This document shows positions 16,968 through 24,987 of a stretch of DNA of 64,000 nucleotides, piece by piece. The notes below the pieces were generated by a model, which was not told the origin of the DNA, did no database searches, and saw nothing but the letters and a program-made list of their open reading frames with translations. The stretch spans positions 25,033 through 89,032 of the forward strand of contig NZ_JAFNME010000010.1 of NCBI RefSeq assembly GCF_017368815.1. The letters run 5' to 3'. The position numbers and the translations under genes are program-made. Each line of letters opens with the position of its first letter. Positions within the stretch are counted from its first letter, which is position 1. The DNA is from Comamonas denitrificans. Its GTDB lineage: Bacteria; Pseudomonadota; Gammaproteobacteria; Burkholderiales; Burkholderiaceae_C.

Positions 16968-17531
16968 TTATGCCTGTGCGGCGGAGAACTGTTTTTTTAT
17001 GGCCGAAGCCTCTTTTTCTCCTATCATTTTTATAGCGCACCGGATGTCGTCAGCTCTTGTTTTGTGGCCTAAATAGAACCGTGCGAGTTTTATTCGCCAA
17101 TTGTCCAAGCCATCACCGCGACTTGTTATTTTTGGTGCGGCGCAGGCGATCATTTTAATGATCTGCGGATTTTTAATTGCTTTATCATCATTTGCTTTTT
17201 GAATTTTTAATTCTTCACATTTTTTTATAAAATGGCCTAAATTTGGCGGATAATTTAAATTTTCAAGCTGAATTTTCTTGGTTGCTTTTTCTATAACATC
17301 ATCCTCATAATTATTTAAGCTGCGATCCCAAACCAATAATGCTGCACGCATCCCTTTATCGCTTCCCTCGGAATTTAATTCGCCTGTGCTGAATTTACTT
17401 GTAAATAAAGAGCCGTAACTTGCATGAAAAATCATAAATAATTTTCTTGTCCTGGCTGAAACCTCAAGTTTTTGCTGTGCGGTGGCCTTGATTTCTTGAG
17501 CTGTGAAATTTGAAATGTTGTGCATTTTCAT
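16968..17531 (-). CDS. Replication protein P-like (putative helicase loader)
   Basis: A 187-residue AT-rich gene. The segment ALLVWDRSLNNYEDDVIEKA followed by LNYPPNLGHFIKKCEE resembles lambda P-type replication proteins, which deliver the replicative helicase to the initiator. The similarity is moderate and judged by eye. It overlaps the upstream initiator-like gene by 4 bp, matching the O-P order in phages. A second possible start is at the M in position 3 (17525). Confidence 0.55.
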   Translation of the reverse strand: MKMHNISNFTAQEIKATAQQKLEVSARTRKLFMIFHASYGSLFTSKFSTGELNSEGSDKGMRAALLVWDRSLNNYEDDVIEKATKKIQLENLNYPPNLGHFIKKCEELKIQKANDDKAIKNPQIIKMIACAAPKITSRGDGLDNWRIKLARFYLGHKTRADDIRCAIKMIGEKEASAIKKQFSAAQA

Positions 17532-18187
17532 AAGTCTATGTCTCCGAAAATTGCTTTTGCAGCGCCGTTGTTTTTGTTAAAACTTGATGCCTTAGTTACT
17601 CTTTGCGTTTTGGCTTTAAAATCATTTGCTTTATGCAGCCATGATTTAAAAATTGATTGCCAATCTTTATATTGGCTGCCTACTCCTGTGTAATAATCAA
17701 TAAATTTTGTAATTTCTTGATTTATATTTAAGCCATAATCTTTAGCGAGATTTATTGCGGAATCCCCTGGTTTAAAATCAGGCGGGATGGGTTTTTTTGT
17801 ATCTGCTGCAGGCCTTGTTTTTGTTGGCGCTGGCGCTACAATTTTTGACTTTGCCTTTGCCTTTGCCCATGAAGCATTTTCCGGATCATCTGTTATATGC
17901 CATATTGTTTTAACAAATTCTCCGTGGTCGCCTCTCTCTTTTTCAATATATAAATAGCCTGAATTTTCAAGTTCCTGAAGACCTGCGCGAGTGCTTCTTT
18001 CACCATCTGTTTTCTGATGTGATAAATGTTTTAAATTGAAACTCCAGCCGTCCGCCATACTCAGCATGTAACAAAGTAGGCCTGTTGCTTTCCAGCTCAA
18101 ATTTTTATTACGCAGCAATGCGTTTTTGATGATGGTAAAATGACTGCTGCTGGCATAATTTTTAATCTCAATATTTGCTTCGCTCAT
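17528..18187 (-). CDS. Replication initiator-like protein with winged helix and DnaT-like domain
   Basis: A 219-residue protein. Residues about 15-90 (HFTIIKNALLRNKNLSWKAT and the following LSMADGWSFNLKHLS) look like the winged-helix start of phage and plasmid replication proteins. Residues about 155-200 (INQEITKFIDYYTGVGSQ, then DWQSIFKSWLHKA) match the DnaT/primosomal-type DNA-binding pattern. It probably recognises the element's origin, perhaps the iterons at 15921-15980. It overlaps both neighbours by 4 bp. A replication module suggests that the excised element replicates. Confidence 0.65.
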   Translation of the reverse strand: MSEANIEIKNYASSSHFTIIKNALLRNKNLSWKATGLLCYMLSMADGWSFNLKHLSHQKTDGERSTRAGLQELENSGYLYIEKERGDHGEFVKTIWHITDDPENASWAKAKAKSKIVAPAPTKTRPAADTKKPIPPDFKPGDSAINLAKDYGLNINQEITKFIDYYTGVGSQYKDWQSIFKSWLHKANDFKAKTQRVTKASSFNKNNGAAKAIFGDIDL

Positions 18188-18576
18188 GCCGCTTCCCCCC
18201 CGAAAAAGTCACCCTGGCCGGTGGCTTTTTTCTTTTGCGCGGCGATCACGCGCCGCGCGTGGCGCGTTGATTTGCCCAGCGCTTTCGCTACACTTTCTGT
18301 AAGTTCTCGCTGGCGCTGGCGTTTGCCCACGATGGGCTGTGGCCTGGCTGATTCGTCATCTGCAACGAGGTCGAAGGCCTGGGCCTCCTCGCTAAGGCGG
18401 CTGCAATTGCGCATAAAGTTGCGCACGTTTGAACGTGCTTTTTTTAGAGCATCCGCAAGGGTCAGTTGCTCCCCTTTTGCTAGCGCCTCATAGAAAATGA
18501 GTGCTGCCGTTTGCTGGAGCTCTTGCGACTCAAAGCTATCGGTTTTGCGCGTGAAAATGCTGGGGGCGGTGGTCAT
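18184..18576 (-). CDS. Hypothetical protein (130 aa) in replication operon
   Basis: The product starts MTTAPSIFTRKTDSFESQEL. It is helical and basic in its second half (KRQRQRELTESVAKALGKST, then RHARRVIAAQKKKATGQ), so nucleic-acid binding is plausible. It overlaps the genes on both sides by 4 bp, indicating a tightly coupled operon. No family recognised. Confidence 0.6.
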   Translation of the reverse strand: MTTAPSIFTRKTDSFESQELQQTAALIFYEALAKGEQLTLADALKKARSNVRNFMRNCSRLSEEAQAFDLVADDESARPQPIVGKRQRQRELTESVAKALGKSTRHARRVIAAQKKKATGQGDFFGGEAA

Positions 18577-18917
18577 GCTGCACCCCCTTTGCCTTGGGCC
18601 TGCTGGGCTGCTGCGGCCTCCTTGGCCTGCTGGCGCTCAAGCTGTTCTCGCTTGGTGGGGCGGCCTTGGCGCTTTTTGACCGGCGCAGGTGCGGGCTGTT
18701 TTTGAAACTGACGAAGCCAGTCAAGAACATCTTGCAGTATCCAAAGCGGCTGGCGCGTGCCCGGTGGCGTGCAACATGGGGGCAGGCGGTGCGGTGCGCG
18801 GACGCGGTCTGCAAGAATGACTCCAGGGCTTTTATGCAAAAGCACAGAGAGTTCGGTAACGCCCAGGACGGGCGGCAAGTAGCTGCCGGTGACAGCATCA
18901 AAGTTTTGAAATTCCAT
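18573..18917 (-). CDS. AlpA/excisionase-like helix-turn-helix protein
   Basis: The first 70 residues (LPPVLGVTELSVLLHKSPGV ... RLPPCCTPPGTRQPLWILQDVLDWLRQ) match the MerR-like winged-helix pattern of AlpA-type regulators. The C-terminus is a basic, Q- and A-rich tail. Such proteins act as excisionases or activators of integrase genes. The gene heads the replication operon. Its GAGGAA ribosome-binding site lies in the 3' arm of an 8-bp hairpin (18920-18942), which could restrict translation. Confidence 0.65.
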   Translation of the reverse strand: MEFQNFDAVTGSYLPPVLGVTELSVLLHKSPGVILADRVRAPHRLPPCCTPPGTRQPLWILQDVLDWLRQFQKQPAPAPVKKRQGRPTKREQLERQQAKEAAAAQQAQGKGGAA

Positions 18918-18919
18918 TT

Positions 18920-18942
18920 CCTCGACTCCGAAGAAGTCGAGG
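18920..18942 (-). promoter_or_regulatory. Hairpin sequestering a ribosome-binding site
   Basis: On the minus strand CCTCGACT and AGTCGAGG form a perfect 8-bp stem with a 7-nt loop. The 3' arm contains the GAGG of the site that starts the AlpA-like gene 4 bp later. Confidence 0.6.
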
Positions 18943-18988
18943 CCGCTTGGCTAATGCTGGCGGGGAGAGGCGGCGCGGCCTCAGTAGC

Positions 18989-19441
18989 TCACCTGCCCAC
19001 CAGCGTGGCGGCGGGGACTTGAGCGAGGAGGCGAGGGGTTAGGCAGATGCCAGGGGTAGCCCTGGGCAGCCCAGGGGGGGGTGGTGGCTGCATTAGCAGC
19101 AACGAAGCCACGCGATCAAAAGCGGCGGCGATCAAAGAGGACAGCACGGCGATGCTGTCGCCTGTCTGGTCTTGCTGCTGTTTAAAAAATTCGCCATTCG
19201 GGTGGGAGGCCGCACGATTCCTAAAACCGTGTGCGCGTTGCAGGAGCTCTTCCTCGGAAAGAAACAATTCTTTATTGATCTCGACCATGCGACGCAGCTC
19301 CCGTGTCCAGCGACGGCGGGCGGTTAGCCCAAGTGCTGCAAAGAAGTGGTACTCGTAGTCGGTGCGAGTCAAAAAACGCACGGCCTTGCCCTGAGCCTTG
19401 GGGCCCTTGGCGGGGAGTGCGTCTTTGTCCTTCGGTTGCAT
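18989..19441 (-). CDS. Hypothetical protein (150 aa) at element right end
   Basis: The product begins MQPKDKDALPAKGPKAQGKA and has a basic central helix region (LTARRRWTRELRRMVEINKE). A C-terminal proline-rich tail follows. An upstream TTG at 19480 would lengthen it by 13 residues, but that codon lies inside an inverted repeat. It may be a regulator of the element; no family recognised. Confidence 0.5.
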   Translation of the reverse strand: MQPKDKDALPAKGPKAQGKAVRFLTRTDYEYHFFAALGLTARRRWTRELRRMVEINKELFLSEEELLQRAHGFRNRAASHPNGEFFKQQQDQTGDSIAVLSSLIAAAFDRVASLLLMQPPPPPGLPRATPGICLTPRLLAQVPAATLVGR

Positions 19442-19462
19442 GTCCCGATCATACACATAAAG

Positions 19463-19487
19463 AAAACTTTTGGGTGACAAAAGTTTT
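19463..19487. promoter_or_regulatory. 10-bp inverted repeat near right end
   Basis: AAAACTTTTG (19463-19472) and CAAAAGTTTT (19478-19487) are perfect arms around GGTGA. The centre carries a copy of the TGGGTGACAA motif that also occurs at the element ends. It is a likely operator or recombination-protein site. Confidence 0.5.
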
Positions 19488-19505
19488 GGCCTTTTCCCCT
19501 CTGAC

Positions 19506-19538
19506 TTGTCACCCCACTGTCACCCGACGGGGTGACAA
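19506..19538. repeat. Candidate integrase arm-type sites, right end
   Basis: TTGTCACCCC at 19506-19515 and CTGTCACCC at 19517-19525 repeat the left-end pair with the same 11-bp spacing. GGGGTGACAA at 19529-19538 is an inverted copy. They lie about 100-130 bp inside the right core. Confidence 0.55.
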
Positions 19539-19607
19539 ACGAAAGAAATCCAAAGTAATCGAAAGAAACCGAAAGTCTTGTAAATCGTTGAATTTCTTGG
19601 GGAATTT

Positions 19608-19684
19608 TGGCCCGCCTGACAGGGCTCGAACCTGTTACCTATTGCTTAGAAGGCAATTGCTCTATCCGGATGAGCTACAGGCGG
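19608..19684 (-). tRNA. tRNA-Arg(UCU)
   Basis: A 77-nt cloverleaf with encoded CCA: acceptor CCGCCTG/CAGGCGG, D-arm GCTC/GAGC, anticodon stem ATTGC/GCAAT with loop CTTCTAA (anticodon TCT), and T-stem ACAGG/CCTGT. The 3' half from the anticodon loop onward was supplied by the integrated element; its T-stem sequence differs from the displaced original half at 5469-5496. Confidence 0.95.
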
Positions 19685-19742
19685 ATGATTTAAAAAATAA
19701 ACCCTGGTACTTGCGCAAAGTAGCAGGGTTTATTGGTTGTTT

Positions 19743-19818
19743 TGGTGCCGGAGAAAGGAATCGAACCCTCGACCTTCTCATTACGAATGAGCTGCTCTAC
19801 CAACTGAGCTACACCGGC
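19743..19818 (-). tRNA. tRNA-Thr(CGU)
   Basis: A 76-nt cloverleaf with CCA. The acceptor 5' GCCGGTG pairs with 3' CTCCGGC with one mismatch, and the anticodon loop is TTCGTAA giving CGT. The T-arm has the GGTTCGATTCC-type pattern. It is upstream of tRNA-Arg on the same strand and probably co-transcribed with it. Confidence 0.93.
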
Positions 19819-19830
19819 GAAAGACCGCAA

Positions 19831-20853
19831 TTATAACGAGTTTTTATCTGCTTCCAGGTGGTACTGGGTGACGCGCTCGACTTCGTTTTTGGAGCCGAGG
19901 ACGACGCTGACACGCTGGTGCAGCTGGGTGGGCTGCACGTCCATGATGCGTTGGCGGCCATCGGTGGCCAGGCCGCCAGCTTGTTCCACCAGCCAGGCCA
20001 TGGGGTTGGCCTCGTACATCAGGCGCAGCTTGCCCGGTTTGTTCGGTTCGCGCTTGTCCCAGGGGTACATGAAGATGCCGCCCCGGCACAGGATGCGGTG
20101 CACGTCGGCCACCATGGCGGCGACCCAGCGCATGTTGAAGTCCTTGCCGCGTGGGCCATCTTTGCCGGCCAGCACTTCATCGATATAGCGCTTCACGGGG
20201 GCATCCCAGTGGCGCATGTTGGACATGTTGATAGCAAATTCTTTGGTGTCTTCGGGGATGCGTACGTTCTCTTGCGTGAGGATGAACGAGCCTTGCTCGC
20301 GGTCCAGGGTGAACATCGAGACACCGTCGCCTACCGTCAGCACCAGGGTGGTTTGCGGGCCGTAGATGCAATAACCGGCCGCCACTTGCTTGGTGCCCGG
20401 CTGGAAGAAGTCGCTGTCGTGTACGCCAGGGTGGCCTTCGGGTTTTTTTAGCACGCTGAAGATGGTGCCAATGGACATGTTGATGTCGATGTTGCTGGAG
20501 CCGTCCAGCGGGTCAAACATCAGCAGGTATTCGCCCTGGGGGTAGCGGTTGGGCACGACGTAGATGCCTTCCATCTCTTCGCTGGCCATGGCCGCCAAGT
20601 GGCCGCCCCATTCGTTGGCTTCAATCAGGGTTTCGTTGGCGATGATGTCCAGCTTTTTCTGCACTTCGCCTTGTACGTTTTCGCTGCCGGCGGTGCCCAT
20701 GACTTCGCCCAGCTCGCCTTTGTTCACGGCAAAGCTGATGCGCTTGCAGGCGCGGGCAACCACTTCTAGCAGCAGGCGCAGTTGCGGGGGGATGCGGCCA
20801 TCGACCCGTTGTTTTTCCACCAGGTAACGGGTAAAGCTATCGCGGCGTGGCAT
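19831..20853 (-). CDS. fbp: Fructose-1,6-bisphosphatase class I
   Basis: A 340-residue enzyme with the metal-binding signature [20 protein letters not shown] near residue 113, and [22 protein letters not shown] and [12 protein letters not shown] further on. It hydrolyses fructose-1,6-bisphosphate in gluconeogenesis. An AAGGAG site precedes the ATG. It lies downstream of pepN, separated by a palindromic repeat. Confidence 0.96.
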   Translation of the reverse strand: MPRRDSFTRYLVEKQRVDGRIPPQLRLLLEVVARACKRISFAVNKGELGEVMGTAGSENVQGEVQKKLDIIANETLIEANEWGGHLAAMASEEMEGIYVVPNRYPQGEYLLMFDPLDGSSNIDINMSIGTIFSVLKKPEGHPGVHDSDFFQPGTKQVAAGYCIYGPQTTLVLTVGDGVSMFTLDREQGSFILTQENVRIPEDTKEFAINMSNMRHWDAPVKRYIDEVLAGKDGPRGKDFNMRWVAAMVADVHRILCRGGIFMYPWDKREPNKPGKLRLMYEANPMAWLVEQAGGLATDGRQRIMDVQPTQLHQRVSVVLGSKNEVERVTQYHLEADKNSL

Positions 20854-20871
20854 GAAAACTCCTTAAAAAGA

Positions 20872-20946
20872 AGCGTCTACCGCTTGTTTGGCAAGGGATT
20901 GACGCTTTTTATTGATAAATTCTTTGCTGAATAAGCGGTAGAAGCT
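20872..20946. repeat. Intergenic palindromic repeat (fbp-pepN)
   Basis: Arms AGCGTCTACCGCTT (20872-20885) and AAGCGGTAGAAGCT (20933-20946) pair over 14 bp with one mismatch around an AT-rich loop. This resembles the other dispersed palindromes in overall build, but not in exact sequence. Confidence 0.6.
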
Positions 20947-20966
20947 ATGTTTTTTAGAATGTTGCT

Positions 20967-23672
20967 TCACTCACCCAAGGCCCGTGCCACGACTTCGCGC
21001 ACGTCGTTGGACAGGTCGGCCTTGGCGGCGACGCGGGCAATGGCTTCGCGGGCGGCTTCCCGGTAGGGTGGGGCGAGCTTTTGCCAGCGGTCCAGGGCGC
21101 GGGCCAAGCGGGCGGCCATTTGGGGGTTGATGGCATCCAGCGCCAGCACGTGGTCGGCCCAGAAGATGTAGCCGGCCGCATCCAGGCGGTGAAAGCCCCC
21201 AGGGTTGGCATTGCAGTAGGTAAAGACCAGGCTGCGGGCGCGGTTGGGGTTTTTCAGCACAAAGTCTGGGTGCTTGAGCAGGGCTTTGACGGCGGGCAGC
21301 ACGCTGCCTTGCACATCGGGGGCGGCCGCTTGCAGGGCAAACCATTTGTCCAGCACCAGGGGCTCGTGGCGCAGTTGGCGGTAAAAATAATCCAGCGCGT
21401 TGCTTGCCAGGGGGCTGGCGCTTTGGACCAGGGCTTGCAGGGCGTTGGCCTTGTCGGTCATGTTGCCCGCGTCTTTGACGCGCTGGTAGGCTTTGCCGGC
21501 CCACACACCGTCGCCCTGGGCGGCCAAGCAAAGCATGTTCAGCGCCAATCCGGCCAGGGCGCGGCGGCCTGCGGCGATGGGTTCGGGCTGGTAAGCGCCG
21601 GTGTGGGCGTGGGCTTCGTAGGCGGCTTGCCACTGCGGTTGCAGGGCCAGGGCCAGTTGCCGGCGCATGGCTTCGCGCACGCTGTGGATGCGCTGGGGAT
21701 CGACGCTGTCCAGCTGCTCGGCGATGTAGCTTTCGGAGGGCAGGGTCAGCACCAGCTCTTTGAAGGCGGCATCGAGTTGCGGGTGCTCTAGCACCAGACG
21801 CAGAGCATCCACCACGCTCTGCGGCAGGAGATTGGCAGGGTTTTGCTCTTTTTCTGTTGCTGTTTCAGCGGTAGCAGCTATGGCATTGGTAGCAATGCGT
21901 AAGCTCAGGCGCTGTGCGGCTTCCCAGCGGTTGAAGGCATCGCTGTCGTGGGCCAGCAGGGTGAGCAGTTCGGCCTCGGTGAACGGGTAGTCCAGCAGGA
22001 CAGGGGCGCTCAGGCTGCGCAGCAGCGAGGGGGTGGGCTGGCTGGTGATGCCGGTGAAGGTCCACGCTTGCTCTTCTTGGTGCAGCACCAAGGTGTGCTC
22101 TGTGCCGACGTTGAGGCCCTGCAGCTGCAAGGGCAGTGCCTTGCCTTGGCCATCGAGCAGCCCCAGGGTGACGGGGATGACGAAGGGCTGTTTTGCGCTT
22201 GCACTTTGGCCGGGGGTGGCCGGGCAGCTTTGGCGCAGGGTGAGGGTGTAGGTTTGTGCCTGTGCATCGAACACGCCGCTGGCATGCACGGTGGGGGTGC
22301 CAGCTTGGCTGTACCAGCGCTTGAATGCATCCAGGTGTTGGGCCAGGGGGCTGGCGGGGTTGGCATCGGCCATGGCCTGAACAAAGTCGTCGCAGGTCAC
22401 TGCTTGGCCATCAAAGCGCTCGAAATACAGCTTCATGCCTTGGGCAAAACCGTCTTTGCCGACCAGGTTGTGCTGCATGCGCACCACTTCGGCGCCTTTT
22501 TCGTAGATGGTGACGGTGTAGAAGTTGTTGATTTCGACGTAGCTGTCCGGGCGCACGGGGTGGGCCATGGGGCCAGCGTCTTCGGCAAACTGCACGGTGC
22601 GCAGCACGCGCACGTCTTCGATGCGCTTGACGGCGCGCGCTGAGGCGCTGCCGGCCATGTCCATGGAAAATTCTTGGTCGCGGAACACGGTCAGCCCCTC
22701 TTTGAGCGAGAGCTGGAACCAGTCGCGGCAGGTGATGCGGTTGCCCGTCCAGTTGTGGAAGTATTCGTGCCCGACCACGCTTTCGATGTTGGCAAAGTCA
22801 GCGTCGGTGGCGGTGGCTTGGTTGGCTAGCACGTACTTGGTGTTGAAGATGTTCAGGCCCTTGTTTTCCATCGCGCCCATGTTGAAGTCGCTGGTGGCGA
22901 CGATCATGAAGCGCTCCAGGTCCAGCGGCAGGCCAAAGCGGGCTTCGTCCCAGGCGATGGCGTGCATGAGCGAGCGCATGGCGTGCTCGGTCTTTTCCAG
23001 GTCGCCGGGGCGCACCCAGACTTGCAGCAGGTGCTCTTTGCCGGTGCGGCTGGTGATTTTTTGCTCGCGCGCGACCAGTTTGCCCGCCACCAGGGCGAAC
23101 AAATAGCTGGGCTTTTTGTGCGGGTCGTGCCAGCGGGCAAAGTGGCGGCCATCGTCCAGATCGCCGCTTTCCACCAGGTTGCCGTTGGACAGCAGCACCG
23201 GGTAGTGCGCCTTGTCGGCCCGCAGCAACACGCTGTAGCTGGCCATCACATCGGGGCGATCCAGGAAGTAGGTGATGCGCCGAAAGCCTTGGGCTTCGCA
23301 CTGGGTGAAAAAGGTCTCTTGGCTGACGTACAGACCCGATAGCTGGGTGTTTTTCAGCGGGGCGCAGGTGGTGAAAATCTCCAGCGCAAAGGGCTCGGGC
23401 CCTTCGGGCAGGTTTTCCAGCACGAGCTGGCCACCGTCCAGTTTGAAGCTGGTGCCACTGCCATTGACCAGCACGCGCGCCAGGTTCAAGTCTTCGCCAT
23501 CCAGGCGCAGGGGCTGGGCGGGCACCTCTGGATTGCGGCGCACCTGCATTTTGTTCAGGACGCGGGTTTTGGCCGGGTCCAGGTCGAAGGCCAGCTCCAC
23601 CGTCTCGATCCAGAAGGCCGGGGCGGTGTAGTCCAGGCGCTGCACCACGGTGGGGGTTTGCTCTGTTTTCAT
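20967..23672 (-). CDS. pepN: Aminopeptidase N (M1 family)
   Basis: The start MKTEQTPTVVQRLDYTAP at 23672 gives 901 residues, normal for the proteobacterial enzyme. The exopeptidase motif GAMENKGLNIFN is near residue 263. The zinc site HEYFHNW near residue 296 has the third ligand glutamate in LKEGLTVFRDQE. It cleaves N-terminal residues from peptides in the cytoplasm. It follows prfB by 10 bp. A short stretch near 21840-21900 encodes an alanine/threonine-rich insertion (NAIAATAETATEKEQ) that looks atypical. Confidence 0.95.
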   Translation of the reverse strand: MKTEQTPTVVQRLDYTAPAFWIETVELAFDLDPAKTRVLNKMQVRRNPEVPAQPLRLDGEDLNLARVLVNGSGTSFKLDGGQLVLENLPEGPEPFALEIFTTCAPLKNTQLSGLYVSQETFFTQCEAQGFRRITYFLDRPDVMASYSVLLRADKAHYPVLLSNGNLVESGDLDDGRHFARWHDPHKKPSYLFALVAGKLVAREQKITSRTGKEHLLQVWVRPGDLEKTEHAMRSLMHAIAWDEARFGLPLDLERFMIVATSDFNMGAMENKGLNIFNTKYVLANQATATDADFANIESVVGHEYFHNWTGNRITCRDWFQLSLKEGLTVFRDQEFSMDMAGSASARAVKRIEDVRVLRTVQFAEDAGPMAHPVRPDSYVEINNFYTVTIYEKGAEVVRMQHNLVGKDGFAQGMKLYFERFDGQAVTCDDFVQAMADANPASPLAQHLDAFKRWYSQAGTPTVHASGVFDAQAQTYTLTLRQSCPATPGQSASAKQPFVIPVTLGLLDGQGKALPLQLQGLNVGTEHTLVLHQEEQAWTFTGITSQPTPSLLRSLSAPVLLDYPFTEAELLTLLAHDSDAFNRWEAAQRLSLRIATNAIAATAETATEKEQNPANLLPQSVVDALRLVLEHPQLDAAFKELVLTLPSESYIAEQLDSVDPQRIHSVREAMRRQLALALQPQWQAAYEAHAHTGAYQPEPIAAGRRALAGLALNMLCLAAQGDGVWAGKAYQRVKDAGNMTDKANALQALVQSASPLASNALDYFYRQLRHEPLVLDKWFALQAAAPDVQGSVLPAVKALLKHPDFVLKNPNRARSLVFTYCNANPGGFHRLDAAGYIFWADHVLALDAINPQMAARLARALDRWQKLAPPYREAAREAIARVAAKADLSNDVREVVARALGE

Positions 23673-23682
23673 GGTTGTTCGT

Positions 23683-24787
23683 TTAAACGCCTTGCTTGAG
23701 CGAGGCTTCAATAAATACATCCAGGTCGCCGTCCAGCACTTTTTGCGTGGCCGAGACTTCGACGTTGGTGCGCAAGTCCTTGATGCGGCTGTTGTCCAGC
23801 ACATAGCTGCGGATTTGGTGGCCCCAGCCTACATCGGTTTTGCTGTCTTCCAGCTTTTGCTGCTCTTCTTGGCGTTTGCGCATTTCAAAGTCGTACAAGC
23901 GCGAGCGCAGGCGCTGCCACGCTACATCGCGGTTGCTGTGCTGGCTGCGGCCATCTTGGCACTGCACGACGATGCCGGTGGGGATGTGCGTCAGGCGCAC
24001 GGCCGAGTCGGTTTTGTTGATGTGCTGGCCGCCCGCGCCCGAGGCGCGGTAGGTGTCGGTGCGCACGTCAGCGGGGTTGATGTGGATTTCGATGGAGTCA
24101 TCAATCTCTGGATAGACGAACAGCGAGGCAAACGAGGTGTGCCGCCCGCCCGAGCTGTCAAAAGGCGATTTGCGCACCAGGCGGTGCACGCCGGTTTCGG
24201 TGCGCAGCAGGCCGTAGGCGTATTCGCCCTCAATGTGAATGGTCGCGCCCTTGATGCCAGCCACGTCACCGGGGGTTTCGTCATCGACGGTGGCCTTGAA
24301 GCCTTTGCGCTCGGCGTACTTTAGGTACTGGCGCAGCAAGATGCTGGCCCAGTCGCAGGCCTCGGTGCCGCCCGCGCCGGCCTGGATGTCGATGTAGCAG
24401 TTCAGCGGATCGGCCTCGTGGCTGAACATGCGGCGAAACTCCAGCTCTTCAATCAGGGGCTGGAGTTTGGCGGTTTCCGCTTCGATGGTCAGCAGCCCGG
24501 CCTCGTCGCCTTCTTCGCGGCTCATTTCGAACAGTTCGCTGTTGTCCGCCAGCTCGGTAGTGAGCTTTTCCAGGGTGAGGACCACGGCATCGAGCGATTT
24601 TTTTTCTTTGCCCAGCTCTTGGGCTTTTTTCGGGTCGTTCCAGATGCTGGGGTCTTCTAGCGAGGCATTGACGGTGCGCAGGCGTTCAAACTTGGCATCG
24701 TAGTCAAAGATACCTCCGTAAGTCCTGGGTGCGCTCACTCAGGTCTTCAAGGGTGTTGCCAATTTGGTTGATGCGTTCTGCTTCCAT
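23683..24787 (-). CDS. prfB: Peptide chain release factor 2, with programmed +1 frameshift
   Basis: The gene starts at ATG 24787 ([16 protein letters not shown]). The zero frame ends after 27 codons at CTT TGA (24709-24704), and the plus-one frame continues from GAC at 24705 for 340 codons, giving a 367-residue protein. A GGAGG element lies just before the CTTTGAC slip site, as in the known autoregulated RF2 frameshift. The GGQ motif [13 protein letters not shown] is near residue 252. RF2 releases peptides at UGA and UAA, so low RF2 favours its own synthesis. Confidence 0.95.
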
Positions 24788-24814
24788 GATCGTGTCCTGT
24801 TTTTAATAAAGAAA

Positions 24815-24850
24815 ACAAGGGCTGCCCCATCGCATGTTGGCAGCCCTTGT
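24815..24850 (-). terminator. Rho-independent terminator (lapB end)
   Basis: Arms ACAAGGGCTGCC and GGCAGCCCTTGT (12 bp, perfect) are followed on the minus strand by TTTCTTTATT. It separates the lapB transcript from prfB. Confidence 0.8.
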
Positions 24851-24987
24851 GAATTGAAAATTGCGGCGCTGATTTTCGCATGTGCCGCCCCTTTCTACCA
24901 ATTACTTAAAAAATAATAGCTGTTTGCGCTTACCCAGTAAGGGTTTTAACGTTTTTCTATACCAGGTTTGAGTGTGCAGCTTTTGGC

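Larger units (their letters stand above)
5497..19654. mobile_element. Integrative mobilizable element in tRNA-Arg(UCU), about 14.1 kb
   Basis: The element is bounded by 19-bp direct repeats from the tRNA-Arg anticodon-arm region. It carries an integrase at the left end, a MobF relaxase, a coupling protein, an accessory DNA-binding protein, a replication module and an AlpA-like regulator at the right end. No type IV secretion (mating-pair formation) genes are visible, so it would need a helper. Almost all genes except the integrase are on the minus strand, and several replication and transfer genes are more AT-rich than the chromosome. Confidence 0.85.

Noticed and set aside
5497..19654. Self-transmissible ICE
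   Set aside because: Relaxase and coupling protein are present but no VirB-type channel or pilus genes are visible.
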